Of a DNA stretch of 23,674 nt, positions 8,562-17,900 are shown piece after piece. Source of the DNA: CAADGY01 sp900696665 (GTDB lineage Bacteria; Acidobacteriota; Terriglobia; Bryobacterales; Bryobacteraceae); assembly GCA_035063885.1 (NCBI GenBank), contig JAPSFM010000083.1:1-23674 (forward strand). Direction: 5' to 3'. The notes beneath the pieces are model-generated. The model did no database searches. It had not been told where the DNA came from and saw only the letters and a program-made list of their open reading frames with translations. The position numbers and the translations under genes are program-made. The stretch's first letter is position 1, and every line of letters begins with the position of its first letter.

Positions 8562-8618
8562 CTTTCCAATGGGCTGGAAACTTGACCCCGCCGCTGCAAT
8601 GTCCAGCATATTGGAAAG
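8562..8618. promoter_or_regulatory. Repeated TTTCCA/TGGAAA boxes in the divergent control region
   Basis: TTTCCA (8563-8568) and TGGAAA (8575-8580) form a perfect 6-6-6 dyad. A second TGGAAA (8612-8617) extends to a 9-bp match, so CTTTCCAAT (8562-8570) and ATTGGAAAG (8610-8618) are exact inverted copies 39 bases apart. The boxes lie between the minus-strand hydrolase and the plus-strand exported-protein gene. This is the pattern expected of operator half-sites for a regulator controlling both directions, possibly with looping. The regulator is not in the window. Confidence 0.45.
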
Positions 8619-8683
8619 TAGCCCGGCAGGCGGTGATCTCCTCCCGGGCCTTCCGGCCTATCATTGAACGTGCGCCCCTGCCG

Positions 8684-8701
8684 CCCGGCGACGGCGCCGG
8701 G
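8684..8701 (+). promoter_or_regulatory. Strong leader hairpin ahead of the 8725 gene
   Basis: CCCGGCG-ACGG-CGCCGGG is a perfect 7-bp GC stem with a four-base loop. It ends 7 bases before the GGGAGG Shine-Dalgarno (8709-8714) of the exported-protein gene. If transcribed it would shape the 5' leader. A second small hairpin, GGCC-TTCC-GGCC, lies at 8647-8658. Confidence 0.35.
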
Positions 8702-8724
8702 CTGGACCGGGAGGTCAAAACGCG

Positions 8725-10374
8725 ATGCAGAACCGAACATTCAGGTGGCTGAACGCTTCAGGAAGTCTGCTGATTCTCGCCATTGGCGCTGCGGTGTACA
8801 CCTTGGGGCGCGCGGAACCGCCCGCGGCTCAGGAGGTGTTGAACGGACACCGCGTCCTGCTGGATAGCGAAGGAAAGCTGCTTCCGTGGTATGGACCCGC
8901 GGAGAAGGCTTACGATCATTTCCTCCGGCTGCGTTGGAATTTCATCAAGACCCAGGCGCCCATGAGTCCCGGTCCGCCGCCCAGATCGGCCTATCCCCAC
9001 TATTTTTTTTATTGCGAGTACAAGAACAGGGACGGCGGGATCGAGCTCGGTGGGGAATTCATGAACGACGTCGGCGAAAAGATCCCGAACTGGGTCGAGT
9101 CCGCGCGCCAGTACTACGCTTACACCGGCGACTCCAGCGTCATGGACATCGTGCGGAAGTTGGTTGACTACACGCTCGATCACGGCATCAGTCCGCCGAC
9201 GTTTGTCTGGCCCAACTTCCCTTACACAACCACCAATGCGGGAGACCTGGAATTCCGCGGGTTCACGGCACACAAGAGATTCGTTCTCCACGAGGTCCAG
9301 GTGGATCACGCCGCCGACATAGGCTTGGCCTTCTATCGGATGCACTTGTTCACCGGGCACAGGAAGTACTTAACCGCGGCGATCAACGTCGCCGATGTGC
9401 TGGCGCGCCGTGCCCGCATTGGGACCGCCGAAAAGTCGGTTTGGCCCTATCGTGTCGTGATGGACTCCGGTAAGATCACTGCGGAGTACGGTGCCAACTG
9501 GATCGGCGCTTACTTATTGCTCGACGGTCTGGCAAAGGCCGGACATGGCAACCCGGCCGCGTATCGGGAAGCCGCGTCCAAGGCCAGACAGTCTATCTTG
9601 GACTTTCCAATGAAGACAGGTTACTGGACCGACGGGCATAGCGACAACCCCGTCAACAGCAACACCTACAAGAGCAACATGAGCGCAAGCAACGCAGCCC
9701 TTCATCTGTATGACGATCTGGACTTCGACCCCGATTGGAAGACCAACCTGCCCAAGCTCATCAAGTGGACCGAGGACAACTTCGTCGTCCGCACCGTGCC
9801 CGGAGAACCGGCAACGCAATGGGGCGCCAACATCGTCGGCGAACAGGACGATTTCCTCCACAAGATGGACTACCAGACGGCTCGATACGCCGCGCAGTGT
9901 GCCAGATGGTACGCTGTTTCCGGTGACCAACGCTACAAGGACAAGGCGTATAGATCCCTCAATTGGGTGACTTACTGTAACAACAAGGATGGCTTGGCAT
10001 TTGAGAGCCCCTTGAGCAAGAACGTCGATAGCTGGTGGTCGGATGAGTACGGGGAGTGTCCGCGAATGTTCTATCATGCGTTTGCCGGAGTTCCGGAATG
10101 GGCGCCCCATGGCGAGAACCATATTCTCTATTCGCGGAGCGTGATCCGGCGAGTGTCCTATGGGACGAAGCAGGTCGAGTATTCGCCCGCCGATGCGTCT
10201 GGAACCGAATACCTACGGCTTTCGTTTCTGCCAACTGGCATCCACGCCGGCGGGGAAGCTCTCACGAAGCACGACAGGTTGAATTCCGAAGGCTACACCG
10301 TAAGAGATCTAGGTAACGGGGACTACGCCGTGACCATCATGCGCCACCGTGCCGGCAAGGTCGTCATTCGGTGA
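8725..10374 (+). CDS. Exported protein of probable alpha/alpha-barrel (six-hairpin glycosidase-like) type
   Basis: A 549-aa protein of unassigned family. Residues 12-29 (SGSLLILAIGAAVYTLGR) form a signal peptide or anchor. The middle part is helical with repeated aromatic motifs (WVESARQYYAYTGD, HAADIGLAFYRMHLFTGHRKY, YAAQCARWYAVSGDQRYKD), spaced like the helical hairpins of six-hairpin glycosidases and sugar epimerases. The last 80 or so residues look beta-rich. Catalytic residues cannot be named with confidence. ATG 8725 has a GGGAGG Shine-Dalgarno 10 bases upstream. It is divergent from the GH30-like gene and shares its control region, so a role in glycan breakdown outside the cytoplasm is likely. 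Polysaccharide lyase, glycuronyl hydrolase or another hydrolase are all possible. Confidence 0.75.
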   Translation: MQNRTFRWLNASGSLLILAIGAAVYTLGRAEPPAAQEVLNGHRVLLDSEGKLLPWYGPAEKAYDHFLRLRWNFIKTQAPMSPGPPPRSAYPHYFFYCEYKNRDGGIELGGEFMNDVGEKIPNWVESARQYYAYTGDSSVMDIVRKLVDYTLDHGISPPTFVWPNFPYTTTNAGDLEFRGFTAHKRFVLHEVQVDHAADIGLAFYRMHLFTGHRKYLTAAINVADVLARRARIGTAEKSVWPYRVVMDSGKITAEYGANWIGAYLLLDGLAKAGHGNPAAYREAASKARQSILDFPMKTGYWTDGHSDNPVNSNTYKSNMSASNAALHLYDDLDFDPDWKTNLPKLIKWTEDNFVVRTVPGEPATQWGANIVGEQDDFLHKMDYQTARYAAQCARWYAVSGDQRYKDKAYRSLNWVTYCNNKDGLAFESPLSKNVDSWWSDEYGECPRMFYHAFAGVPEWAPHGENHILYSRSVIRRVSYGTKQVEYSPADASGTEYLRLSFLPTGIHAGGEALTKHDRLNSEGYTVRDLGNGDYAVTIMRHRAGKVVIR

Positions 10375-10408
10375 CGGCAGGGCTTGGCGCTTGTTGGATA
10401 GGACGATC

Positions 10409-11416
10409 ATGTCTAGACTCAGACGTTGCTCGGACTGGCTGCTGATCATCCTGATCAACTTCATGTGGGCGACTCAGGCCCCCGTGATTCGCTGGATCGG
10501 CGACGGCCCCGGTCCCGTAGCTGTCGCTTTTATCCCCATGATCGTCAGCACGCTCCTGTTCCTGCCGGTGCTGGCGTTTGAAAACCGGCGGAACCGGCGC
10601 GGCATCAGATTACGTTGGTCCGACCTGCGGCACTTTCTGGTGGCCGGGCTTTTCGGTTACTTCTTCTTACAGTTCGCTTACACTCTTGGCGCACAGCGAA
10701 CACTCGCCGCCAACGCTGGAATCATCACGTTGACGATTCCCGTCTTTGTCGCACTGGCGGCATCGGTCCTCTTGCGCGAGCGCTTGAACTGGGTAAGGAT
10801 CGCGAGCTTTCTCCTGGCCCTTTCCGGCGTCCTGCTGACCTCGGTGTCCGACCTGTTGAACGCCCACTTGTTCGGCGGCAAGTATCTGGCGGGGAATCTG
10901 ATTTTCCTCGCGGCCTGTGCCGGTTGCGGATTTTATAACGCCTACTGTAAGCTCCTGGTCGAGAAACAGTACACGGAACTCGAGATCCTGGTCTACACCT
11001 CCGTTGTGGGCAGCCTTGCGAGCATCCCTTTGTTCATCTGGGTAGAGCCGTTCAGTCTTCCAGGTTTCCTCTCGATCGGCCCAAAGGCCATCTGGGGAGT
11101 CCTTGAGTTGAGTCTGGTTGTCTACGGTCTGTCGATGCTGCTGTTCTTCTCTGTCCTGCGGCGGATGGACGTCACACAGGCCATCCTGGGCAACTACCTG
11201 CTGCCATTCTTCATCGCGCTCCTGGCGGTGGCTTTCCTCAAGGAGTCGATCACTGCCCCAATGTTCTTGGGTGGGTCGATCATCCTGCTCAGCACTTTGA
11301 TTCTCACGGTCTTCGAGGACGACCTTCTCGCGTGGTCCCGCAACCGCGGAGCGCCCGTGATGCGAACCCGGTCCAGTTCCCCTGGAGTCCGGTCCCAGGG
11401 CGACGCGGGGGGGTAG
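10409..11416 (+). CDS. EamA/DMT-family membrane transporter
   Basis: A 335-aa integral membrane protein with about ten hydrophobic segments arranged as two EamA-like halves. The first begins at LLIILINFMWATQAPVIRW and includes NAGIITLTIPVFVALAASVLL. The second begins around NLIFLAACAGCGFYNAYCK and ends with FLGGSIILLSTLILTVF. DMT proteins export or exchange small metabolites; the substrate is unknown. ATG 10409 is preceded by AGGA five bases upstream and starts right before the first membrane segment; an earlier in-frame ATG-type start at 10349 would overlap the preceding gene. The 34-base gap after the exported-protein gene suggests one operon. A run of seven G bases sits immediately before the stop codon, so the last residues could be sensitive to sequencing error. 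Confidence 0.88.
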   Translation: MSRLRRCSDWLLIILINFMWATQAPVIRWIGDGPGPVAVAFIPMIVSTLLFLPVLAFENRRNRRGIRLRWSDLRHFLVAGLFGYFFLQFAYTLGAQRTLAANAGIITLTIPVFVALAASVLLRERLNWVRIASFLLALSGVLLTSVSDLLNAHLFGGKYLAGNLIFLAACAGCGFYNAYCKLLVEKQYTELEILVYTSVVGSLASIPLFIWVEPFSLPGFLSIGPKAIWGVLELSLVVYGLSMLLFFSVLRRMDVTQAILGNYLLPFFIALLAVAFLKESITAPMFLGGSIILLSTLILTVFEDDLLAWSRNRGAPVMRTRSSSPGVRSQGDAGG

Positions 11417-11424
11417 CAGACCCC
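11410..11424. terminator. Hairpin at the end of the DMT transporter gene
   Basis: GGGGT-AGCAG-ACCCC forms a perfect 5-bp stem that includes the TAG stop. No T tract follows. The remaining bases to 11609 hold no gene that I can support; another pair, CCCCG with CGGGG, lies around 11453-11476. This is a convergent gap, where termination signals are expected. Confidence 0.25.
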
Positions 11425-11609
11425 AGTGTAGTGGAAGCGCGCCAGCCTCCCCGCAAGACGGGCGTTCGGGGTCCGCTGATGCCAATGAGGCCGCTGTTGC
11501 GACACCGGGAGGGTTTGGTCCAGATGGCAGCTACGCACGTCAACCACCGGGGCTGGGGAAATTTCCGTATTGGCCCGCGTCGCAGAGAACCGATCCCGAC
11601 GGACCGCGC

Positions 11610-12260
11610 CTATCGCGTTCGCAGTTGCGGAATGTTTGCAGTAACCGCGCTGTCGAAATAAAGTGTCAGTGAATCGTGCAGCATTTGGTCCGACAGCCCT
11701 CCCGGGTCGACAATCTGCCGCATCGTCAATCCCTGCGCCAACGCTATGTAACTGCTGATGATCAGCTCCGAAGGAGGGTGGTCGTGCACTCCCCACGAGG
11801 CAAACAAGTTGTCCAGGAAACGGGCTGCCCTGCGGGTGTCTTTCCGAACAAACTTGCCGATCAGTTCCCGGACCTCAGGATGGCGTACCCCGTACATCTC
11901 CAGTTCCAGGTAGAACAGACAGGCTTTGCGGTCTGCCGTCATCTCCAGGGCGTAGTCGCGAAGCGCCTGAACCATTCCCTCCGGCGAAAGCCCGGCATCC
12001 TCCAGCCGCTGAAAGTCCGCTTCGACCCGCTCGGATTTACGCTCCGTCAGAGCTGCCAGTAACGCGTCTCTTGAATCGAAGTTGGAGTAGAACGCCCCAC
12101 GTGAGTACCCAGCGTACTCGGCAATTCGGTCTATCGAAGTCGCTTCAACCCCCTCGGTCGAGAAAAGTTGATACGCCGCCTCAATCAGCCGTTCGCGAGT
12201 CTGAGCCCTGCTTTCCTCGCGGGTCAGGCGCTTGCGGCGTCCTTCGTGGACCGTTTCCAT
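11610..12260 (-). CDS. TetR/AcrR-family transcriptional regulator
   Basis: A 216-aa TetR-type repressor. The DNA-binding domain spans about 18-67, with the typical TRERLIEAAYQLFSTEG helix 1 and the HTH TSIDRIAEYAGYSRGAFYSNF. The C-terminal part (about 80-216) is the helical ligand-binding and dimer domain, with variable sequence as usual. ATG 12260 has a GGAG Shine-Dalgarno five bases upstream. It is divergent from the TolC-MFP-RND genes, so it most likely represses that efflux operon and itself and lets go when it binds a pump substrate. A possible promoter for it is TTGCGT, 17 bases, TAGAAT on the minus strand (about 12275-12303). Confidence 0.93.
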   Translation of the reverse strand: METVHEGRRKRLTREESRAQTRERLIEAAYQLFSTEGVEATSIDRIAEYAGYSRGAFYSNFDSRDALLAALTERKSERVEADFQRLEDAGLSPEGMVQALRDYALEMTADRKACLFYLELEMYGVRHPEVRELIGKFVRKDTRRAARFLDNLFASWGVHDHPPSELIISSYIALAQGLTMRQIVDPGGLSDQMLHDSLTLYFDSAVTANIPQLRTR

Positions 12261-12288
12261 GTCGCTCCAGTCCTTATTCTATGCGCTT

Positions 12289-12310
12289 GTACTAGGATAC
12301 GCAATAGTAT
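12289..12310. promoter_or_regulatory. Candidate TetR operator with overlapping divergent promoters
   Basis: GTACTA (12289-12294) and TAGTAT (12305-12310) form an imperfect dyad (5 of 6 pairs) with a 10-base spacer. It overlaps the predicted minus-strand promoter of the TetR gene (TTGCGT-17-TAGAAT) and lies next to a plus-strand TATAAA-like box (12308-12313). The stretch is clearly more AT-rich than its surroundings. This is where a TetR repressor of a divergent pump operon would be expected to bind. Confidence 0.45.
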
Positions 12311-12353
12311 AAATATCTCGACATGTATTCTAAAACATGATACCATTCTGATT

Positions 12354-13682
12354 GTGAATACTTCACTGTATTTGAGTTCTATACCGCTTCTATCTCTGGT
12401 ATTGTCTTCTTCTGCATTCGCCATCACGTTGGACGAGGCACTGAAGCAGGCGATCACCCACAACCGGCAAATTCAGATCGTCAGGATAAACATCGAGCAG
12501 CGCCGGCAAGAACTTGCCGCCCAGAAGACTCGCCGCTTGCCCGCTAGCAGCGCCACACTCATCGCCGGTATTTCCCCTACGCGCGCGGACGTCACTTTTC
12601 CTAATGGAGTGCTTGGAGTCTACCCCGGCACGGGCCCTATCCCCGGGACTGACCTCAAAGTAGGTATTCCTCGACACTTCAGCGGGTTTGCCTTTTCCAC
12701 TGTTGGTCTCCCTCTCACCCAGCAAATTCGCATTGGCGCAGGCATCGAAGTTGCTGGCTTAGAGCTCGAAGTCTCGAAAACGAGCAGGACGCGTACGACA
12801 CTGGAGGTGGCCGCACAAGTCCGCCGACTCTACTTCGGCCTCTTGAGCGCGGACGCCGCCGCCAACGCCGCCCAATCCACGCTGGGCTTGGCCAGTGAAG
12901 TGGAACGACTCGCCGGACAGGCTGTCGCGGCGGGAGTGACACTGCAATCAGACCGGGGGGAGGCGATCGCCCGCCGCCTTCGTGCCGAATCGGCGCTCGC
13001 CGCCATTAACGCGGAACGGGAGAACCTCCGCGAACAGTTCAACCAAGTGCTCGGGCGCCCGCTTGACGAGCCCATAGACCTGGTTCGACCCGATCTTCCC
13101 TGCACGGCGACTCCAGCCACTCCGGCGGCCGCCGCCAACAAAGCCGTAGCCTCCCGGCCGGAAATCGATACCGGCCGGTTGCGTATCCGCCAAGCACAAA
13201 TTGCCGCCCGGGCCAAACGCGCGGAGCAGATTCCCGACATCAGCCTCGCCTTCATGCACTTCGGATTCCTGAACACTGGCAATCTGGTCCCATCAAATTT
13301 TGCAGTCGCTGGGCTCCAACTCAACTGGGAGCCTTGGGATTGGGGGCGCCGAAGCAAGGAAGCCAAGGCGCTTCGCTACCAGGCAGACGCAGCCCGCTTG
13401 GCGCTGGAGGAAATCGTGCAACAGGTCCGCCGTCAGGCGAGCCAGGCGTTCCGGGCCTGGGAGCAGACCCGCACGGACTTGGAGGCGGCTGAAGCGGCTG
13501 TCGCCGCCGCTGAGGCCTCCATGCGCGTCGTGCGCCGGCGATTTGAACAGCAGGCCGCCCTCATGCGCGAGGTGCTGGAGGCGCAGGCCACTTTCGAAAC
13601 TGCTCAGGAACAGCGGGTCCGGGCGCTTTCCGCGCGTGGTACCGCCTGGGCCAACATGCAACTTGCTCTGGGCGAGCAGTAA
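12354..13682 (+). CDS. TolC-family outer-membrane efflux protein
   Basis: A 442-aa protein of normal TolC-family length. A signal peptide (residues 1-23, ending SSSAFA) precedes ITLDEALKQAITHNRQIQI, the standard start of an outer-membrane efflux protein domain. Long Ala/Glu/Arg-rich helices with two internal repeats follow (for example EVERLAGQAVAAGVTL and the C-terminal AAEASMRVVRRRFEQQ). It forms the exit duct of the pump. GTG 12354 is chosen because it gives a clean signal peptide; the frame is open back to 12168 but that would run into the TetR gene. No clear Shine-Dalgarno is visible, so the start is the weakest point. The next gene follows after 30 bases. Confidence 0.88.
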   Translation: MNTSLYLSSIPLLSLVLSSSAFAITLDEALKQAITHNRQIQIVRINIEQRRQELAAQKTRRLPASSATLIAGISPTRADVTFPNGVLGVYPGTGPIPGTDLKVGIPRHFSGFAFSTVGLPLTQQIRIGAGIEVAGLELEVSKTSRTRTTLEVAAQVRRLYFGLLSADAAANAAQSTLGLASEVERLAGQAVAAGVTLQSDRGEAIARRLRAESALAAINAERENLREQFNQVLGRPLDEPIDLVRPDLPCTATPATPAAAANKAVASRPEIDTGRLRIRQAQIAARAKRAEQIPDISLAFMHFGFLNTGNLVPSNFAVAGLQLNWEPWDWGRRSKEAKALRYQADAARLALEEIVQQVRRQASQAFRAWEQTRTDLEAAEAAVAAAEASMRVVRRRFEQQAALMREVLEAQATFETAQEQRVRALSARGTAWANMQLALGEQ

Positions 13683-13712
13683 TTAAACCAACATACTGCG
13701 AGGAATCAAGTC

Positions 13713-14924
13713 ATGAATCGTCACGTCCGCTTCGTCCTGGCTCCACCGGCCTTGGCCGTGCTAGTTTTCACGGGATGCTCCCGTCAGCAGCCTGTCGTAG
13801 CAGCAAAGGAAATCACTCTGGTCCGCACGGCCATTGTCCGTGCTGCCACCGCTATCGAAATCCCGCGATACGCCGGAACTGTGGAGCCCGTGGCCCAAGT
13901 GACGCTTGCCTTCCGGGTTCCTGGCCTGGTGGATCAGATTCACCAGGTCGTGGGCGTCGACCGCCAGTTGCGGTCCCTAGAAACCGGCGACTTTGTCCCC
14001 GCTGGAACGGTCTTGGCCAGCATCCGCTCTGCCGAATACCGGGCTCGCAACGATGCGACGCAGGCGCAACTCTCTGATGCGCTGGCGTCCCGATCCGCGG
14101 CCGCCGCCCAGGCGGCCGAGGCTCAGGCTGGCTTCGCGCAAGTAGAGCTCGATTGGAACCGCGCCCGGAAGCTCTTCGCTGGGGAGGCGTTGACGAAGGC
14201 AGAATTCGATGCCGCCAGCGCCCGCTACGACGCAGCGCGCGCGCGGCTGGATGCCGCCCGCGCGCAAGTAGCGGCGCTCGAAGCCAAGGTCGCCGGCGCC
14301 GGAGCTGCCGTTGCCGAGACCAAGGTCAGCCTGGCCGACACAGACGTAGTAGCGCCCTTCAATGCCTACGTCGTCGCCCGTCAGGTAGAGCGGGGGACAT
14401 TCGCCCAGCCCGGCGCACCGGTCTTTGTCCTAGCCGACCTGACCCGGGTGAAGATCATTTTCTTCGTGCCGGACACCGCGCTGCGCCGTTTCCGGCCAGG
14501 CGTTCGCGTCACTGCGGCAGTGGCAGCGGCGGGAGTAAACAACGTCGCTGGTATCGTCCAGTCCGTCTCGCCGTCGGCTGACCCCGTCACGAGAAACTTC
14601 CGTGTCGAGGCCGTAGCGCCGAATCACGGCTGTAAACTGGGCGCCGGGCTCGTGGCGTCAGTCTCCCTTCCCGAGGAGGCAACAGCAAACCGGGCTGATA
14701 CCGGCCTCGCCGTGCCGCTTAGCGCTGTGGTTCGTGGCGAAGCTGATGGCGGCTTCGCGGTCTTCGTCATCGACGGCCAGCGCGTGCACCGGCAGACGGT
14801 GTACCTGGGCGAGATCAAAGGCGATGAGGTGACAGTGACAGACGGCCTTCGCCCTAACCAGCGAATCGTCCGCGACGGCGTAGCACAACTGAGAGACGGC
14901 GATCGCGTGCGAGTGACGGAGTAA
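13713..14924 (+). CDS. Efflux RND transporter periplasmic adaptor subunit (HlyD/MFP family)
   Basis: A 403-aa membrane-fusion protein. The N-terminus has a hydrophobic stretch ending VFTGCS, a lipobox-like site with Cys22, so it is probably a lipoprotein, although Phe at -3 is not ideal. A lipoyl-type half (VEPVAQVTLAFRVPG) is followed by an Ala-rich coiled-coil hairpin (about 105-205, with AAAAQAAEAQAGFAQVE). Then come the second lipoyl half (DTDVVAPFNAYVVAR), a beta-barrel (VKIIFFVPDTALRRF) and a membrane-proximal domain. It bridges the RND pump and the TolC duct. The start has a GAGGA Shine-Dalgarno eight bases upstream. It is 30 bases after the TolC gene and 4 bases before the RND gene, a tight operon. 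Confidence 0.93.
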   Translation: MNRHVRFVLAPPALAVLVFTGCSRQQPVVAAKEITLVRTAIVRAATAIEIPRYAGTVEPVAQVTLAFRVPGLVDQIHQVVGVDRQLRSLETGDFVPAGTVLASIRSAEYRARNDATQAQLSDALASRSAAAAQAAEAQAGFAQVELDWNRARKLFAGEALTKAEFDAASARYDAARARLDAARAQVAALEAKVAGAGAAVAETKVSLADTDVVAPFNAYVVARQVERGTFAQPGAPVFVLADLTRVKIIFFVPDTALRRFRPGVRVTAAVAAAGVNNVAGIVQSVSPSADPVTRNFRVEAVAPNHGCKLGAGLVASVSLPEEATANRADTGLAVPLSAVVRGEADGGFAVFVIDGQRVHRQTVYLGEIKGDEVTVTDGLRPNQRIVRDGVAQLRDGDRVRVTE

Positions 14925-14928
14925 CTGC

Positions 14929-17900
14929 ATGCCAACTCACAATCACGGCAAGCTGGATCAGATGAACAATACCGCCCGGTATTTTGTGGAGAACCGCCAG
15001 GTGTCCTGGGCGGTCTTGCTGGGAATCGCTGTGTGGGGCATCTGGGGCTATGCCAAAATGCCCCAACGCAAAGACCCTGAATTCCCGGTGCATGAAACCC
15101 TGGCCATCGTCCAATGGCCTGGCCAGCCGGCCGGGCGCGTGGAGCAGTTGGTCACAAAGCAGGTGGAAGAAGCTATCGCGCAAAACTCCCACATCACAGA
15201 GATCCGTTCTTTCACCAAGCCAGGCGCGGCATATGTCTTCGCCAAGTTTGACGAGAAACTTGACGCCATCGGCCGCGAGCTTGATGATCTGCAGCAGAAA
15301 CTCGCCGGAGTCCGGTTACCTCAGGGAGTAATGCCCGTGCAACTGGTAAAGGACTTTAGCGATACGGCCACTCTCATGCTGACCGTGGCCAGCCCGCGCG
15401 TGGATGACGTCGACCTCGACCTCCGCGCTCGCGACATCAAAGCCGTCTTTCGACCGGGCCGCACGCTCTTCATCTGGCCTCACGCGCGCACTTTGCACAG
15501 TGATGAGGCGAACCGCATAACCGCGCGCCTGGCGGAGTGGCTGCAACAGGAAGGCTTGCTCTCCGGCCCCCGGCCGGTTCGCGGTCCAGGCTTCGCCGCA
15601 TTTGACGCTGTCACGTCCAAAGATCCGGAGACTTTGATGGCTTCCGTGAAGCGGCTTCTACGTGAACGTCTGCAGACCGCCGAGCTCCACCCCGATATCT
15701 GGGAGCCCTTCATCGCCGATGACGACTCCGCCATCCGTCCATCGCTTGCCCGAGTCGCCGGACCTCGCTATACCTACCGGGAGCTTGACCGGTTTACCGA
15801 GACTATCGAGAAGAGGGTGAAGGCGATGGAGATCGTCTCGCGCGTCAATCGCTCCGGTCTGCTTGCTGAGCAGGTGCAACTGAGATATTCGCAAGATCGC
15901 TGGGCTTCTTACGGCATCCCCATATTCGCCGTTCAGCAGGCTCTCTCAACGCGTTCCGTTGTCCCGACGCCGGGCTCTGTCGACGTGCAGGGCCGATCTT
16001 TGCCCGTGGTTCCGCTGTCTGACTTCGATTCGCTCGCGGAAATCGGGGGTGTACTCATCCGGTCCAGTACCGGCTCCACCGTCTATCTGCGGGACCTGGT
16101 GGACATCGAACGCGGCTACGATACGCCCCCGCCATTCCTGAACTACATGGGGTATCGCGATGCGCGCGGCCAGTGGCAGCGCGCCCGGGCCGTCACGATC
16201 GATATCCAAATGCGGAGCGGGGAGCAGATCGCCCACTTCAACAAGATCGTCTCATCTGAAATTGAGAAGGTGAGGAAGCAACTGCCCGCGGACCTGATCA
16301 TCGACCGTACTTCCGACCAGCCTAAACAGGTTGAGGATGCCGTCGAACTCTTCATGGGTAGTCTCTGGGAAGCCATTGCGCTGGTCGTCATTGTCAGTTG
16401 GGTCGGCTTTTGGGAGTGGCGCTCGTCCTTGCTGATGGCCATTACCATCCCTATCACTCTGTCCATGACCTTCGGGATGGCCCATCTTCTCGGGGTCGAC
16501 CTGCAACAGGTATCCATCGCATCGCTGATCATTTCGCTCGGTCTGCTGGTAGACGACCCGGTAGTGGCGGGCGATGCCATCAAGCGCGATCTCGCGGCCG
16601 GCCGGCCGCGCCTGATGGCCGCTTGGCAGGGGCCGACGAAGCTTGCCCGCGCCATCCTCTTCGCTACCATCACCAACATCGTGGCCTACTTGCCGTTTCT
16701 GCTGGTGACCGGCGACAACGGGCGTTTCCTCTATGCGCTGCCCGTGGTAATGACCTGCTCTCTTGTCGCCTCGCGCATTGTCTCCATGACTTTCGTCCCG
16801 ATGTTCGGCTACTACCTGCTGCGTGAGAAGAAGACCGAACTCACGCTTGCCGAACGACGAAGCCGCGGCTTTGGCGCCTTCTACTATCGCACCGGACAGT
16901 GGGCGATCGCGCACCGCTGGGCCGTGCTGGGCACGTTCATGCTCGGCCTGGTTGTCGTTGGCTGGTTGTCCGCCGGTCTGAAACAGCAGTTCTTTCCTTA
17001 CGAGCGGCAATACCTGTCGTTTGTCGAAGTGTGGCTGCCGCAGAACAGCTCCATCAGCGCCACTGCCGGCGTCACCCGGAGGGCAGAGGAGATCATCCGG
17101 AAAGTGGCGGAGGAAAACGGGCGCGACCTACGCTCCATCACCAGTTGGGTGGGAGGCGGAGGTCCGCGCTACTGGATCAGCAGCAGTCCGGAACCACGCC
17201 AGCCGAACTACGCGCACATTCTGGTTCAGGTGAAGCACAACGTTGATACCGACTACCTGCTGCCGAAGTGGCAGCAGACCCTCACTGCGAACATCCCGGG
17301 TGCAACGCTTGACGTGCGGCGCCTCGAAACCAGCGCCCCGATTGGCATTCCCATCCAAATTCGCCTTTCTGGGGACGACCTGAAGACCTTACGGCAGCAG
17401 GCGGCGAAACTGGAACAAACCTTGCGCGACACACCCGGCTCGGCCCGTGTCCGTAATGACTGGGGCGAGGACATCCTCACCGCCGCCCTGAAGATCGACG
17501 AAGATCGCGCATCGCTGGCCGGCATCTCGCCCGCCGAGGTGGCGGCTGCGGCCACAGGCGGCCTCGATGGCCTTACTGTGGCCAGCCTGCGCGACCAGGA
17601 CCGCGAAATTCCAGTCGTTTTCCGGATGCGCATGGAAGATCGAGCGCTCGCCAGCGACATCGCTAGTCTATATGTCTGGTCGCAGCAAGGACGCTCGCGG
17701 GTACCGCTCGCTCAGGTGGCCACGCTCGATTACGTGATGCAACCGGGCCGTATCGGGCGCCACCAACAGTTCCGCACCATCACTGTGCAGTGCTTCCCGG
17801 CACAGGGATTGCTTGCTTCGGAAGTCCTTATGCAAGCTATGCCTAAGATCGAGCAATTGAAAGCCGATCTGCCTGCCGGAATGCGCATGGAGATCGCCGG

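Noticed and set aside
10667..11485. Minus-strand open frame (272 codons) opposite the DMT transporter
   Set aside because: The translation is rich in Gln, Glu and Asp, as expected when hydrophobic codons are read backwards; it has no recognisable fold or start signal.
11417..11609. Possible small gene in the gap between the DMT and TetR genes
   Set aside because: Open frames here have no ribosome site or domain-like sequence; the gap lies between convergent genes and holds only small GC hairpins.
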